Source: Gammaproteobacteria bacterium
Lineage (GTDB): Bacteria > Pseudomonadota > Gammaproteobacteria > UBA6429 > Thiohalophilaceae
Assembly: GCA_016125505.1 (NCBI GenBank)
Contig: WGLP01000002.1
Span: 682,001-746,000 of the forward strand
DNA: 64,000 nt
Direction of reading: 5' to 3'
In this document: positions 11,574 to 22,070 of the stretch, piece after piece
Layout: each line of letters opens with the position of its first letter
Position numbering within the stretch: the stretch's first letter is position 1
Translations under genes and position numbers: made by a program
The notes under the pieces: model-generated
Told to the model about the DNA's origin: nothing
Databases searched by the model: none
Seen by the model: the letters and a program-made list of their open reading frames with translations, nothing else

Positions 11574-12068
11574 ATGCGTTTTGTTCTGTTGCTCGGTACG
11601 TTGGCGCTGTTGTCCGCCTGCGGGTTTCACTTGCGGCAACCCGTGCCCGTGCCCGCGGAACTGAAAGAAACGCGCATTGCCGGGATTGCCGAGTTCGCAC
11701 CGCTCACCCTGCAAATGAAAAAAGTGCTGACCAGCGCCGGGTCTACTGTGTTACCGGCGACGGCCAAGGCGGCGTCGACCATCAGCATCAGCAATGAACG
11801 CTATGACCGGCGAGTCTTGTCCGTGGATGCCCAGGGTCGGGTTGCGGAATATGAACTGAGTTATTCGTTTAGTTTTAACGTGACCGATGCGGCGGGCAAG
11901 CAACTCGTCCCCGGTCAAAAGATCCAGTTGTTGCGCGACTTCCGTTTCGACCCCAATAACGTACTGGCAAAAGACGCGGAAGAAACCCAGATCAAAACTG
12001 AGATGATCGATTTTGCCGTGCGGCAGATGATGCGGCGTATCGATGCGAGTTTCCGACGGAAACCCTGA
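11574..12068 (+). CDS. lptE: LPS-assembly lipoprotein LptE
   Basis: 164 aa outer-membrane lipoprotein that plugs the LptD barrel and helps insert lipopolysaccharide. The signal peptide ends in a lipobox (LALLSAC then GFHLR), so the mature protein starts at that Cys; the CGFHLR start is typical of LptE. The ATG at 11574 is chosen because it places the positively charged n-region directly before the hydrophobic core. It lies 13 nt after leuS and 2 nt before holA. Confidence 0.93.
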   Translation: MRFVLLLGTLALLSACGFHLRQPVPVPAELKETRIAGIAEFAPLTLQMKKVLTSAGSTVLPATAKAASTISISNERYDRRVLSVDAQGRVAEYELSYSFSFNVTDAAGKQLVPGQKIQLLRDFRFDPNNVLAKDAEETQIKTEMIDFAVRQMMRRIDASFRRKP

Positions 12069-12070
12069 AG

Positions 12071-13102
12071 ATGCGTCTGCGCTTCGAATCGCTGGGCAGT
12101 CATATCCAAAACCCGCTGTTGCCGATTTACTGGATTAGCGGCGACGAGCCGTTTCAGGTGGATGAGGCCTGCAAGTTACTGCGTCAGGCCGCACAGCAGC
12201 AAGGATACAGTGAACGCCAGGTCTATCATGTGGAACGCGGTTTCAACTGGGATCAATTGCGCGAGTCCGCCGACAGCCTGTCCCTGTTCGCCGAACGCAA
12301 GCTGATCGAACTGCGCCTGCCTTCGGGCAAACCCGGCACGGATGGCAGCAAGGCCTTGCAGGACTATGCCAAGAGCGCACCTGCCGATACCCTGCTGTTG
12401 ATCGTCAGCGGCAAACTGGAGTCCGCCGCGCAAAAAAGCAAATGGTTCACTGCCATTGAATCCGCCGGCGCCTGGCTGGCGATCTGGCCTATCGAAACCG
12501 CGCGCCTGCCACAGTGGATCGCGCAACGCATGCAGCTGCGCCAGCAGCAGGCGACACCCGAGGCCCTGCGCTTGTTGAGTGAACGCATCGAAGGGAATTT
12601 GCTGGCGGCAGATCAGGAACTGGAAAAACTCCTCTTGCTCTATGGCCCGGGCACCATCGATGTGCCGCAGGTGCAGGCGGCGGTGACTGACAGTGCGCGC
12701 TTCGATATCTTTGGCTTCGTCGACGAGGCCCTGGATGGTCAGCACGAGCGGGTGGCGCGTATCCTCTTCGGCCTGCGCGGGGAAGGGGTGGAACCTGTGC
12801 TGGTGTTATGGGCGCTGGAACGTGAAATCCGGGCCCTGGCACAGATGGCCCGCAATTGTGCCGGCGGCCAGAGCCCGGACCAGGCCATGGCCGCTTACCA
12901 CGTCTGGGAGAAACGCAAGCCACTGATCCGTAAGGCCTTGTCCCGTAGCCGGGCGCCCTACTGGGAATCCCTGTTAACCCGTTGTGGGCAATTAGATCGC
13001 CTGATCAAGGGTCAAGGGACAGGCAGAGTCTGGGATGAATTGTTAGAATTAGCCTTAAGCGTCGCCGGACAACCGGCGCTGACCTGGACGAAGTATGGAT
13101 AA
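12071..13102 (+). CDS. holA: DNA polymerase III subunit delta
   Basis: 343 aa, the same length as E. coli HolA. It is the clamp-loader subunit that opens the beta sliding clamp. The N-terminus carries the conserved [18 protein letters not shown], where the DNA-polymerase-III delta domain begins; the rest matches the AAA+-like and collar domains by length and position. It follows lptE by 2 nt and overlaps proA by 8 nt. Confidence 0.95.
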   Translation: MRLRFESLGSHIQNPLLPIYWISGDEPFQVDEACKLLRQAAQQQGYSERQVYHVERGFNWDQLRESADSLSLFAERKLIELRLPSGKPGTDGSKALQDYAKSAPADTLLLIVSGKLESAAQKSKWFTAIESAGAWLAIWPIETARLPQWIAQRMQLRQQQATPEALRLLSERIEGNLLAADQELEKLLLLYGPGTIDVPQVQAAVTDSARFDIFGFVDEALDGQHERVARILFGLRGEGVEPVLVLWALEREIRALAQMARNCAGGQSPDQAMAAYHVWEKRKPLIRKALSRSRAPYWESLLTRCGQLDRLIKGQGTGRVWDELLELALSVAGQPALTWTKYG

Positions 13103-14363
13103 GAAACTGGACATCAAGCAATACATGACCCAACTGGGGCAACAGGCGCGCGCCGCCGCGCGGGTGCTCGCGCGTGCGCAGACTCGCCAGAAAAATGCGG
13201 CCCTGCAGGCCATTGCCGAGACAATCGCGGAGCAACGTGCGCACATCCTGGCCGAGAACCGCAAGGATCTGGAGGCCGGTCGCGACAAAGGCCTGGATGC
13301 CGCGTTACTGGATCGTCTCGAACTCAACGATGCGCGCATCGACGCCATGATCGAAGGCATTCACCAGATTGCCGCACTGGCCGATCCGGTCGGTGAAGTT
13401 TCGGATTTGAAATACCAGCCTTCCGGGATCCAGGTCGGCAAGATGCGTGTGCCCCTGGGCGTCATCGGTATCATTTATGAATCGCGGCCCAACGTCACCA
13501 TCGATGCGGCGGCCTTGTGCATGAAGTCCGGTAACGCCGCCATCCTGCGTGGCGGGTCCGAGGCCCTGCACTCCAATCAGGTACTGGCCTATTGCATCCA
13601 GACCGGACTGCAAAAGGCCGGGCTGCCGGCAACCGTGGTACAGGTCATCGAAACCACCGACCGCGCTGCCGTCGGCGAACTCATCACCATGACCAGGTAT
13701 GTCGACGTCATCGTGCCGCGCGGCGGTAAGAGCCTGATCGAACGGGTCAGCGCCGAGGCGCGGGTCCCGGTGATCAAGCATTTGCACGGCGTCTGCCATG
13801 TCTATATCGACAGCCGTGCGGATCTCGACAAGGCGGTGAAGATAGCATTCAACGCCAAGACCCAACGCTATGGCACCTGCAACACCATGGAGACCCTGTT
13901 GGTGGATCAGGCCGTGGCTGCCGTGGTGCTGCCGACCCTGGCGGACCTATATATAAAGGAAGGGGTGGAATTGCGCGGTTGCCCGCAAACCTGCGCCCTG
14001 CTTCCGTCCTGTAAACCGGCCACCGACGAAGACTGGGATACCGAATATCTGGCGCCGATCCTGTCCATCCGCGTGGTCGATGGGCTGGATGCCGCTATCG
14101 ATCATATCCATGCGCACAGCTCGGGCCATACCGAGGCCATCGTCACGGAAGACTATAGCCACTCCCGGCGTTTCCTGGCGGAAGTGGATTCGTCCTCGGT
14201 GATGGTCAATGCCTCGACGCGTTTTGCCGACGGTTTTGAATACGGTCTGGGCGCCGAGATTGGCATCAGTACCGACAAGATCCACGCGCGCGGTCCGGTC
14301 GGGCTGGAAGGCCTGACCTCGCAAAAATTTATTGTGTTCGGCGATGGCCATATTCGACGCTGA
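13095..14363 (+). CDS. proA: Gamma-glutamyl phosphate reductase
   Basis: 422 aa NADPH-dependent enzyme reducing gamma-glutamyl phosphate to glutamate semialdehyde in proline synthesis. The aldehyde-dehydrogenase fold is recognisable from [16 protein letters not shown] and the catalytic cysteine in [11 protein letters not shown]. The partner kinase ProB is not in the window. The proA-nadD-rsfS-rlmH order is common in gammaproteobacteria outside the enterics. Confidence 0.97.
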   Translation: MDKKLDIKQYMTQLGQQARAAARVLARAQTRQKNAALQAIAETIAEQRAHILAENRKDLEAGRDKGLDAALLDRLELNDARIDAMIEGIHQIAALADPVGEVSDLKYQPSGIQVGKMRVPLGVIGIIYESRPNVTIDAAALCMKSGNAAILRGGSEALHSNQVLAYCIQTGLQKAGLPATVVQVIETTDRAAVGELITMTRYVDVIVPRGGKSLIERVSAEARVPVIKHLHGVCHVYIDSRADLDKAVKIAFNAKTQRYGTCNTMETLLVDQAVAAVVLPTLADLYIKEGVELRGCPQTCALLPSCKPATDEDWDTEYLAPILSIRVVDGLDAAIDHIHAHSSGHTEAIVTEDYSHSRRFLAEVDSSSVMVNASTRFADGFEYGLGAEIGISTDKIHARGPVGLEGLTSQKFIVFGDGHIRR

Positions 14364-14381
14364 CACGGTCCGTGCGTTTTA

Positions 14382-15017
14382 ATGATCGGTGTATACGGCG
14401 GCACCTTCGACCCCATTCACTACGGTCACCTGCGTTCTGCGCTCGAAGTTCGGGAAGCCCTGGGCTTGTCGCATATCCGGTTTATTCCCTGCGGTCAGCC
14501 GCCGCATCGCTCACAACCGCATGCCAGTGCGGCACAACGTCTGGCCATGGTGGATGCCGCGATTGCGGGGGTGCCGGAATTTATCAGTGACGTGCGTGAA
14601 ATCTCGCGGCAAGGTCCCTCCTATATGATCGATACCTTGCGCGATTTGCGACAGGAGTTGCCCGATCAGGAGCTGTGTTTACTGCTGGGCATGGATGCGT
14701 TTGCCGCCCTGCATACCTGGCATGAATGGCGCGGTCTGGTTCAACTTTGCAATATCGTGGTGATGCATCGCCCGGAGTTTGAACCGGCGCAGGTCATCCG
14801 GGATGCGGCCCTGCAACAATGGGTCGCGGAGAATCAGGCCCGGGATACCAGACAGTTTTGTGGCAGCCGTGCTGGGCGAGTGCTTTTTTATCCGGTGACG
14901 CAACTGGATATTGCGTCGACCAGGATACGTGAAGCCATCAAGCAACGGCGCAGTGTGCGCTACTTATTGCCGGACAGTGTTATCAGCATGATTGAACGCG
15001 ACGGCATTTATCACTAA
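14382..15017 (+). CDS. nadD: Nicotinate-nucleotide adenylyltransferase
   Basis: 211 aa enzyme joining ATP and nicotinate mononucleotide to deamido-NAD. The nucleotidyltransferase signature GGTFDPIHYGHL is at the N-terminus, and the ISSTxIR-like motif reads IASTRIREAIK near the C-terminus. The ATG at 14382 gives the usual start MIGVYGGTFDP. It is followed after about 9 nt by rsfS. Confidence 0.97.
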   Translation: MIGVYGGTFDPIHYGHLRSALEVREALGLSHIRFIPCGQPPHRSQPHASAAQRLAMVDAAIAGVPEFISDVREISRQGPSYMIDTLRDLRQELPDQELCLLLGMDAFAALHTWHEWRGLVQLCNIVVMHRPEFEPAQVIRDAALQQWVAENQARDTRQFCGSRAGRVLFYPVTQLDIASTRIREAIKQRRSVRYLLPDSVISMIERDGIYH

Positions 15018-15026
15018 GAGGTGAAT

Positions 15027-15380
15027 GTGGAAAGTGAAGCATTAACAAAACTCGTCATTGCGGCATTGGAAGACGTCAAGGGGATCGACATTCGCACCCT
15101 CGACGTGAAGGACAAGACCAGCATCACCGACGTCATGGTGATCGCCAGCGGTAACAGTAACCGGCAGGTCAAGGCCCTGGCGGATTCGGTCATCGAACAT
15201 TGTAAAAAGGCCGGTTTGAATATCTACGGCAGTGAAGGGATCGAGACGGGCGAGTGGGCCCTGGTCGACCTCGGAGACGTCGTGGTGCATATCATGCAGC
15301 CCACGATACGGGATTTTTACAACCTGGAAAAATTGTGGGGCGACGAAAGTCCCGCCACGGCGAAAGATAAAAACGCATAA
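15027..15380 (+). CDS. rsfS: Ribosome silencing factor RsfS
   Basis: 117 aa factor that binds uL14 on the 50S subunit and blocks subunit joining in starvation. Conserved core: [36 protein letters not shown] and FYNLEKLW. Two GTG starts are possible, at 15021 and 15027. The second is preferred because AAGAGGTG sits 3-5 nt upstream of it, while the first lies inside that ribosome-binding site. The gene sits between nadD and rlmH, as in many Proteobacteria. Confidence 0.93.
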   Translation: MESEALTKLVIAALEDVKGIDIRTLDVKDKTSITDVMVIASGNSNRQVKALADSVIEHCKKAGLNIYGSEGIETGEWALVDLGDVVVHIMQPTIRDFYNLEKLWGDESPATAKDKNA

Positions 15381-15386
15381 GCCGCG

Positions 15387-15854
15387 ATGCGCGTGCACGT
15401 CATTGCCATGGGGGATCGCATGCCGGCCTGGGTGGAGCAGGGCTATCAGGAATACGCCAAACGCCTGGGTTCGGAACTCCAGCTATACCTGCACGAGCTG
15501 ACACCGGAAAAACGCGGCAAGGGTGCCGACGTCAAACGTATTTTGCAAAAAGAAGGCGAGCGTATGTTGCAGGCGATCCCGGCCAATTGCGATGTGGTTG
15601 CACTGGATCGCGAGGGCCAGTCGCTCTCCACCGAGTCACTGGCGGACAAGCTGAAAGACTGGCTGGGTGCGGGACGGGATCTCGCCTGGCTGATCGGCGG
15701 ACCGGAAGGCATGTCGCCGGCCTGTTTGCAACGGGCGCAGTGGCGAGTGTCCTTGTCCGCCATGACATTTCCACACCCCCTGGTGCGCATCATCCTGGCG
15801 GAACAGATCTACCGCGCGTATTCCATCCTGAAAAATCACCCTTACCATAAATAA
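15387..15854 (+). CDS. rlmH: 23S rRNA pseudouridine1915 N3-methyltransferase RlmH
   Basis: 155 aa SPOUT-family methyltransferase acting on assembled 70S ribosomes. The SAM-binding trefoil knot is marked by WLIGGPEGMS and the end LAEQIYRAYSILKNHPYHK, which is the strongly conserved RlmH tail. Length is exactly that of E. coli RlmH. It follows rsfS by 6 nt. Confidence 0.97.
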   Translation: MRVHVIAMGDRMPAWVEQGYQEYAKRLGSELQLYLHELTPEKRGKGADVKRILQKEGERMLQAIPANCDVVALDREGQSLSTESLADKLKDWLGAGRDLAWLIGGPEGMSPACLQRAQWRVSLSAMTFPHPLVRIILAEQIYRAYSILKNHPYHK

Positions 15855-15863
15855 CACGAACCC

Positions 15864-16466
15864 ATGCCTGTCGATGTCATCCTGGCTTCAGCTTCCCCCC
15901 GGCGTGCCGAATTATTACAGCAACTGGGTGTTCGCTTTGCCGTGCGTGCCGCCGATGTGCCCGAAACGTTACGGCCGGGTGAAACGCCACGGGAATTCGT
16001 GCAACGCCTCGCCCGCGAAAAGGCGCGCAAGGTGTACCAGTCCCTCGAGTCGGCACAACAGTGCCCGGTCATCGGTGCGGATACCGTGGTGGTGATCGAT
16101 GAGCATGTGCTGGGTAAACCGGCCTCGCGGGAAGACGCCATTGCGATGTTGCTGAATTTATCCGGTCGCAGCCATACAGTGATGACCGGTGTGGCTGTCG
16201 TTAGTCAGCAAGATTCAGTTTGTGTTAATGTCAGCGCGGTACGGTTTCGGGTACTCGACCCGGTTGAGATTCAGGCCTATTGGCAAACCGGGGAACCTGC
16301 CGACAAAGCCGGTGCCTATGCTATTCAAGGTTACGCCGCCGCGTTTATCGAACATTTGAGTGGTAGTTATTCCGGCGTGATGGGCCTGCCACTTTACGAA
16401 ACCAGCCAGTTGCTCAGGCAGCATGGCGTCCCCATTTGGCAAGCAGTGACGAAAGACAATGAGTGA
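15864..16466 (+). CDS. maf: Maf-family nucleoside triphosphate pyrophosphatase (dTTP/UTP type)
   Basis: 200 aa house-cleaning pyrophosphatase hydrolysing dTTP/UTP and modified nucleotides. Conserved motifs: ILASASPRRAELLQQLG at the N-terminus, GADTVVVIDEHVLGKP in the middle and YAIQGYAAAFIE, which is characteristic of the YhdE rather than YceF subfamily. Overlapping rng by 8 nt repeats the yhdE-rng-yhdP order of E. coli. Confidence 0.94.
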   Translation: MPVDVILASASPRRAELLQQLGVRFAVRAADVPETLRPGETPREFVQRLAREKARKVYQSLESAQQCPVIGADTVVVIDEHVLGKPASREDAIAMLLNLSGRSHTVMTGVAVVSQQDSVCVNVSAVRFRVLDPVEIQAYWQTGEPADKAGAYAIQGYAAAFIEHLSGSYSGVMGLPLYETSQLLRQHGVPIWQAVTKDNE

Positions 16467-17931
16467 AGAACTATTAATTAATGTCACCCCGCAGGAGACC
16501 CGCATCGCCTTCGTCGAAAACGGGGTGCTGCAGGAAGTCTATATCGAACGCGCACGTAAGCGCGGATTAGTCGGTAACGTTTATAAAGGTAAAGTCTGTC
16601 GTGTCTTGCCGGGCATGCAGGCGGCCTTCGTCGAGATTGGCCTCGAACGCACCGCGTTTTTGCATGCGTCCGACATCGTGCAGGAGGTCGAGGCGGAAGA
16701 GGCTACACCCGAGCAAAAACCGGAAAATCAAATCGTGGACCTCCTGCGCGAAGGTCAGGACGTCGTGGTGCAGGTGGTCAAGGACCCCATGGGCAGCAAG
16801 GGCGCGCGGCTCACGACCCAGATCTCGATCCCCTCGCGCTACCTGGTCTTCATGCCGGGCGCGCAACACATCGGCGTATCGCAAAAGATCGAAGACGCCA
16901 CCGAACGCCAGCGACTCAAGGAGATCATTACCCGGCTTGCACCCGAGTTTGAACCGGGCGGATATATCGTGCGCACGGTGGCGGAAGGCTGCACCGAAGA
17001 GGAACTGCTGCGTGATATACGTTTCTTGCAGAAACTGTGGCAGTCCATCGGCGAAAAGGTGAAAAGCGAACCCGAGTATGCCCTGGTGCATGAGGACCTG
17101 CCCCTGGCCATGCGCACCATGCGCGACCTGGGCGATACCAATCTGGAAAAGATCCGTATCGACTCGCGCGAGACTTACGACCGTATCAAGAAATTCGCCG
17201 GCAAGTTTATCCCGCAACTGGAACCCTGCGTCGAACATTATCCTGGCGAACGTCCGCTCTTCGACCTGTACGGCGTCGAGGACGAGATCCGTAAATCCCT
17301 CGAACACAAGGTACAGTTGAAATCCGGCGGTTACCTGATCATCGACCAGACCGAGGCCATGACCACCATCGATGTGAACACCGGCGCCTTTGTCGGTCAT
17401 CGCAATCTGGAAGAGACGATATTCAAAACCAACCTGGAGGCGACGCAGGCGATTGTGCGTCAGTTGCGACTGCGTAATCTGGGCGGGATCATCATTATCG
17501 ATTTCATCGACATGACCGATCCGGATCACCGCCGCCAGGTATTGCGCGCGCTGGAAAAAAATCTCGAACGCGATCATGCCAAGACCCATATCAGCGAGGT
17601 GTCGGCCCTGGGCCTGGTGGAAATGACGCGCAAGCGCACGCGCGAATCGCTCGAGCATATCCTGTGCGAACCCTGCCCGACCTGCAGCGGCCGCGGCACG
17701 CTGATGACCGCGGAGACCGTGTGTTACGAAATCTTCCGCGAGATCCTGCGCGAGGCGCGTCAGTTCGATGCGCAACAGTTGCTGGTGCTGGCCTCGCATG
17801 CCGTGGTGGACTTGCTGGTGGACGAGGAATCCACCAGTCTTGCCGAACTGGAGGAATTTATCGGCAAACCCATCAAGCTACAGGTGGAATCGGAATATAC
17901 ACAGGAGCAGTTTGACGTCGTCTTGATGTAA
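16459..17931 (+). CDS. rng: Ribonuclease G
   Basis: 490 aa endoribonuclease that matures the 5' end of 16S rRNA and turns over some mRNAs. The order is an S1 domain (residues about 35-125), an RNase H-like region, and a DNase I-like catalytic domain with TIDVNTGAFVG and IIIDFIDM, which hold the metal-binding aspartates. The zinc link CPTC follows in EPCPTCSGRG. It lacks the long C-terminal scaffold of RNase E, so RNase G is the right call. Confidence 0.97.
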   Translation: MSEELLINVTPQETRIAFVENGVLQEVYIERARKRGLVGNVYKGKVCRVLPGMQAAFVEIGLERTAFLHASDIVQEVEAEEATPEQKPENQIVDLLREGQDVVVQVVKDPMGSKGARLTTQISIPSRYLVFMPGAQHIGVSQKIEDATERQRLKEIITRLAPEFEPGGYIVRTVAEGCTEEELLRDIRFLQKLWQSIGEKVKSEPEYALVHEDLPLAMRTMRDLGDTNLEKIRIDSRETYDRIKKFAGKFIPQLEPCVEHYPGERPLFDLYGVEDEIRKSLEHKVQLKSGGYLIIDQTEAMTTIDVNTGAFVGHRNLEETIFKTNLEATQAIVRQLRLRNLGGIIIIDFIDMTDPDHRRQVLRALEKNLERDHAKTHISEVSALGLVEMTRKRTRESLEHILCEPCPTCSGRGTLMTAETVCYEIFREILREARQFDAQQLLVLASHAVVDLLVDEESTSLAELEEFIGKPIKLQVESEYTQEQFDVVLM

Positions 17932-17952
17932 ACCCAAACCCGGTAAGCTGTT

Positions 17953-20900
17953 ATGGCGAAATTGAAAACCTGCTTGCATTGGGCCCATCGAATATTCTGG
18001 TATACGGTGGCGGGTTTGATTATCACCCTGGCCATTGCCATCTCCCTGGTGCGTATCTTTATCCCCGACGTCAAGGTCTACCGCGAACAGATCGAACACG
18101 TCGCCAGCGCCTTTCTCGGCCAGGAAGTGCATATCAAGTCCATGGATGCGCGTCTATCCGGTTTTACCCCGCTGATTGTCTTTCGTGGCGTGCGCATGCT
18201 CGACGATACCGGCAGGCACGAGATCGTGCGTTTTGACGAGGCGCGCCTGGGACTCGACTGGTGGCGCAGCCTGAGCAATCGCAAACTGATCCCGAAGAGT
18301 TTTACCGTGTATGGCGTCAAGCTCGGTATCACGCGGCGCAAGGATCACACCCTGGTGTTGCAGGGTTTGAACATGGCGAAGCTCGAGCAGCAGCTCAGCG
18401 CAACACCGGAGACGCTTGATGCCGAGTCAGGCGAACTGGCGCGATGGCTGTTCGAACGCAGTACCTTGTCGCTCCGGCACAGCACGGTCGTCTGGTATGA
18501 CGCCTTGCGTGGCAACAAGATCCTGCGCTTTGACGATGTCAATTTTGATATCCGCAATGACGGTGAGCGCCATCAATTTACCGGTACGATCACCCTGCCC
18601 AAAAACATGGGCAACACCCTGGCAGTCGCCTTCGATTTCAAGGGCAATATTCTCAACCCGGCACAATGGCAGGGGCAGTTCTACACCCGCGGCAGCGCCT
18701 TGCAGATCGCCAACTGGGGAATCAAACCAACCATCCTGCACACCACGCTCGAACAGGGACTGCTGGATGTGGAGATGTGGGGACAGTGGCAGGCGGGCGA
18801 GGTCACGGCACTGACCACGGATGTTCGTACGGATAACTTCCTGCTCGATGTCGGCGAGCAACACAAGCCGCTGCAGATAAAGCAGGTCTCCGGTCAGTTC
18901 GATTGGCGCAGGCACGATAACGGCTGGCAATTGAATATCGACAACTTTCGCTATCAGGGTGAAGGTGAGTTGTGGCCGCAGAGCAATGTGCGGGTAAGCG
19001 TGCATGAGGACAAGGGTGTCTTCGCCGGTATCGATGCCTACAGTAGTTACGTGCAACTGAAGGACATGACGCATCTATTGCGCCAGTTGAAACTGGCGGA
19101 CAAGGAGGCGCAACGTGCGCTCGATCAGTTTTCCCCGGACGGTGAATTAAACAATCTGCATGTGCACTATGCGCCTGAGGCCACAGCCCAGAATAAATTT
19201 GTAATGAGTAGCGGATTCAAAGGACTGAGCATAAAACCCTATCAGCATTTCCCCGGGATTAACGACCTTGACGGTGTTTTGTGGATGACCCAGGACCATG
19301 GCGAAGTCAAATTCGCCGATTCCAGTCTGGACCTCGATTTGCCAACCCTGTTTCGCAAACCCTTTGCGATCACACGCCTGGAAGGCAATGTCCAGTGGTG
19401 GCATGCCTACGATGCATGGCATGTGCAAAGCTCGGACCTGGCCTTTGAGAGCAAGGACGTACAAACGCGCGTTAACTTCAACCTGGGGATTCCCGATAAT
19501 CACGCCTCGCCGGTCCTGGGTCTTTACGCCCACTTTGTGAATGGCGACGTACAACAGACCTGGCGTTATCTGCCGGTGACTATCATGGATGATGAACTTG
19601 TCAAATGGCTGGATCGCAGCGTCGTTAACGGGCGGGTCAAGTCAGGTGATGCGCTGTTTCATGGCCGCGTGTACGATTTTCCGTTTAGACAGGCACCGGG
19701 TACGTTTGTGGTTGATTTCCAGGCGGAAGATGCCCGACTGGATTATCAGAAAGGCTGGCCTGCCATTACCGCCAATACAGTGGAGGCGCGTTTTACCGGG
19801 CTGGGGATGTCGATCACCGCGCCCGAGGCCATGCTCTATCACACGCAGCTACACAACACGACGGTGACGATTGATAAATTTCTGTTACCGGTGTTATCGA
19901 TCAAGGGTAAGTTCGACGGTAAGTCCGATGATGTCGTGCGTTTCCTGGTGGAGAGCCCGATTGCGTCGGCCGCCTCTGCGTTCTACAAGCAAAGTCATAT
20001 TACCGGCAACATGGATGGGCAACTCTCACTCTTGATCCCCTTGAGTAAAGCGGCGGAAACAACGACCCCGGCGGATTATCGTGGTTACGTTGATTTTAAA
20101 AATACCGATGTGCAGGCCTGGCAGAAACACCTGGTCATCAACGATATCTCCGGCCGCCTGAAATTTTCCCCGGCGGGTGTGTTTTCGCAGAAGTTGACGG
20201 GACGCTTTAGCGGGCAACCGACCCAGTTCACGGTATATACGCGCGACGCCAATAAACGCCATATCGTGGATGTCAGCATGATGGGCAAGCTTGATATCGC
20301 GAAGTTGCGCAACAAGCTGCCCCTGAATGGTTTGGAAAACCGGATTGGCGGCAAGACCGACTGGCAGGGCCTGCTCAGTTTCGGCAGCGAAGATCCGGCG
20401 ATGGGCCATCGGGTGAATTTGCGCATCGCGTCGCGCCTGGCGGGGGTGAGGATAGATTTGCCACCGCCCCTGCAAAAAGCGGCCAGGGACGGCGAAGAGT
20501 TTCAACTGAATATGACTTTTACGGACAAGGATGAGATCCCCCTGTCCTTCAAACTGGGTGATCGGCTTGATGCGGCGCTCATGTTACGCGCCTCACCCGA
20601 TCATCCCGTGCGTATCGAGAAGGGTACCCTGGCGTTTGCCGGGGCCCAGGCCCAGCTGCCCGAGTTTAATCAACTTGTGTTACGTGGCAGTCTGCCGGAT
20701 TTTCCCCTCGATGCCTGGCAGGCGATTCGCAAGCAACTGGTGTCGAGTGCCAACCTGTCGCATCTGAATAATCTGGGCCTGCCGATTCAGCTGGATCTTG
20801 ATCACCTGCATGTGACGACGCAGGAAGGCGCGCCGGAGTCCCCCGCGGATGATCCACGCAAGATGGCATTGATCAACGGCGAGATACGTGACCTGGTCTA

Positions 20901-21690
20901 CGACGATATGCAGTTTGGCCGGCTACAGATCAAAACCTCGCACCAGCCGGACGGCCTGCATTTTGACAAGATCGATCTGGATGCCCCAAACCTCAAAGTA
21001 ACGGGTGATGGCAGTTGGTTTGTGCGCGACGGCAAACAGCACACCAATGTCCTGTTGACGGTGAACAGCGATAATGTCGGCAGCATGATTTCGCGGCTGG
21101 GTTATAAAGGCGTGATCCGGCACGGCAAGGCGCGTTCCGTGATACAGCTGAACTGGCCGGATGCGCCCAATCGTTTCAATTTCGCCAAACTCAATGGCAG
21201 CGTGGGGGCTGTCATCAATGACGGGATGATCAGCAATCTTGAGCCCGGCGCCGGCAGGTTGCTGGGCCTGTTGAGTCTGTCCGAATTACCGCGACACCTG
21301 GCGCTGGACTTCAGCGAGTTTCGCGAGGGTCTCAAGTTCAAGCAGATCCTGGCCCAATTCGATATTGTGGACGGCGATGCCTTCACGCAGAATCTGCACA
21401 TCGTGAGCCCCATTGCCTTGATCGATATCGATGGGCGTACGGGACTGGCCAAGCGGGACTACGACCTGGACGTGTCGGTAGCGCCGAATGTCTCCAAGAC
21501 GCTACCGGTGATCAGCTGGCTGGCCTGGGGCGGACAAGTGGGCGCCCTGACCTTCGTGATGGATCAGTTGTTCGGTAGCAAATTCAACGAATCCATCGCG
21601 ACGGCGTATCGGGTGACCGGCACCTGGGAAAAGCCGGAGATCAAGGAAATCCCGCGCCTGAAACCCGCAACCGAAGGACAACAACCATGA
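17953..21690 (+). CDS. yhdP: YhdP-like AsmA-family envelope lipid transport protein
   Basis: 1245 aa, close to E. coli YhdP (1266 aa). One N-terminal membrane helix (residues about 16-38, FWYTVAGLIITLAIAISLV) anchors a very long periplasmic beta-rich rod of the DUF3971 and AsmA-like type, proposed to bridge phospholipids from inner to outer membrane. It is placed directly after rng as in enterics. The C-terminus (GRTGLAKRDYDLDVSVAPNV) carries the conserved AsmA_2-type end. It overlaps the following small gene by 4 nt. Confidence 0.93.
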   Translation: MAKLKTCLHWAHRIFWYTVAGLIITLAIAISLVRIFIPDVKVYREQIEHVASAFLGQEVHIKSMDARLSGFTPLIVFRGVRMLDDTGRHEIVRFDEARLGLDWWRSLSNRKLIPKSFTVYGVKLGITRRKDHTLVLQGLNMAKLEQQLSATPETLDAESGELARWLFERSTLSLRHSTVVWYDALRGNKILRFDDVNFDIRNDGERHQFTGTITLPKNMGNTLAVAFDFKGNILNPAQWQGQFYTRGSALQIANWGIKPTILHTTLEQGLLDVEMWGQWQAGEVTALTTDVRTDNFLLDVGEQHKPLQIKQVSGQFDWRRHDNGWQLNIDNFRYQGEGELWPQSNVRVSVHEDKGVFAGIDAYSSYVQLKDMTHLLRQLKLADKEAQRALDQFSPDGELNNLHVHYAPEATAQNKFVMSSGFKGLSIKPYQHFPGINDLDGVLWMTQDHGEVKFADSSLDLDLPTLFRKPFAITRLEGNVQWWHAYDAWHVQSSDLAFESKDVQTRVNFNLGIPDNHASPVLGLYAHFVNGDVQQTWRYLPVTIMDDELVKWLDRSVVNGRVKSGDALFHGRVYDFPFRQAPGTFVVDFQAEDARLDYQKGWPAITANTVEARFTGLGMSITAPEAMLYHTQLHNTTVTIDKFLLPVLSIKGKFDGKSDDVVRFLVESPIASAASAFYKQSHITGNMDGQLSLLIPLSKAAETTTPADYRGYVDFKNTDVQAWQKHLVINDISGRLKFSPAGVFSQKLTGRFSGQPTQFTVYTRDANKRHIVDVSMMGKLDIAKLRNKLPLNGLENRIGGKTDWQGLLSFGSEDPAMGHRVNLRIASRLAGVRIDLPPPLQKAARDGEEFQLNMTFTDKDEIPLSFKLGDRLDAALMLRASPDHPVRIEKGTLAFAGAQAQLPEFNQLVLRGSLPDFPLDAWQAIRKQLVSSANLSHLNNLGLPIQLDLDHLHVTTQEGAPESPADDPRKMALINGEIRDLVYDDMQFGRLQIKTSHQPDGLHFDKIDLDAPNLKVTGDGSWFVRDGKQHTNVLLTVNSDNVGSMISRLGYKGVIRHGKARSVIQLNWPDAPNRFNFAKLNGSVGAVINDGMISNLEPGAGRLLGLLSLSELPRHLALDFSEFREGLKFKQILAQFDIVDGDAFTQNLHIVSPIALIDIDGRTGLAKRDYDLDVSVAPNVSKTLPVISWLAWGGQVGALTFVMDQLFGSKFNESIATAYRVTGTWEKPEIKEIPRLKPATEGQQP

Positions 21691-22052
21691 AGCGACATTG
21701 CGTACTGATCCTGAGCCTCGCGCTGCTGTGGTTCACCTCGGCGTACGCGCAGAACCCTGAGGTTCATATCCTGAGCGACGCGGACTGGAACGTGCCGCGC
21801 ACGAACGAAAGCATCCTGAAAATGCCCGCCCTGGTGCAGACCATGCGGGATTACGACGAGCACCCCGATGCCAAGATACAGATCCGTTATCCGGGCGGGG
21901 ACGAGGGTACGCTGTGGGCAAACGAGGTGCGCAGCTGGCTGGTGGCATTGGGTGTGGCGTCACGGCATATCGAACTCCTGCCGGGATCGCGCAAGGATGG
22001 CCAACTCGAATTACAGGTCATGCCGCCGATGACGGCACAGACACTGAACTAA
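21687..22052 (+). CDS. Small periplasmic protein of unknown function
   Basis: 121 aa with a clear Sec signal peptide (MKRHCVLILSLALLWFTSAYA, cleavage after AYA). The mature part of about 100 residues contains IQIRYPGGDEGT, followed by a WANEVRSWLVALGV helix and IELLPG. This resembles the strand-helix-strand pattern of OmpA-like peptidoglycan-binding domains but lacks their signature. No family recognised. It overlaps yhdP by 4 nt and is followed 18 nt later by nit, so it is probably co-translated with yhdP and may act with it in the periplasm (inference). Confidence 0.82.
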   Translation: MKRHCVLILSLALLWFTSAYAQNPEVHILSDADWNVPRTNESILKMPALVQTMRDYDEHPDAKIQIRYPGGDEGTLWANEVRSWLVALGVASRHIELLPGSRKDGQLELQVMPPMTAQTLN

Positions 22053-22070
22053 GCGCGCGGATATTTCTTC

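Noticed and set aside
20666..20869. Minus-strand frame inside yhdP
   Set aside because: Antisense shadow of a well-supported long gene, with no start signal.
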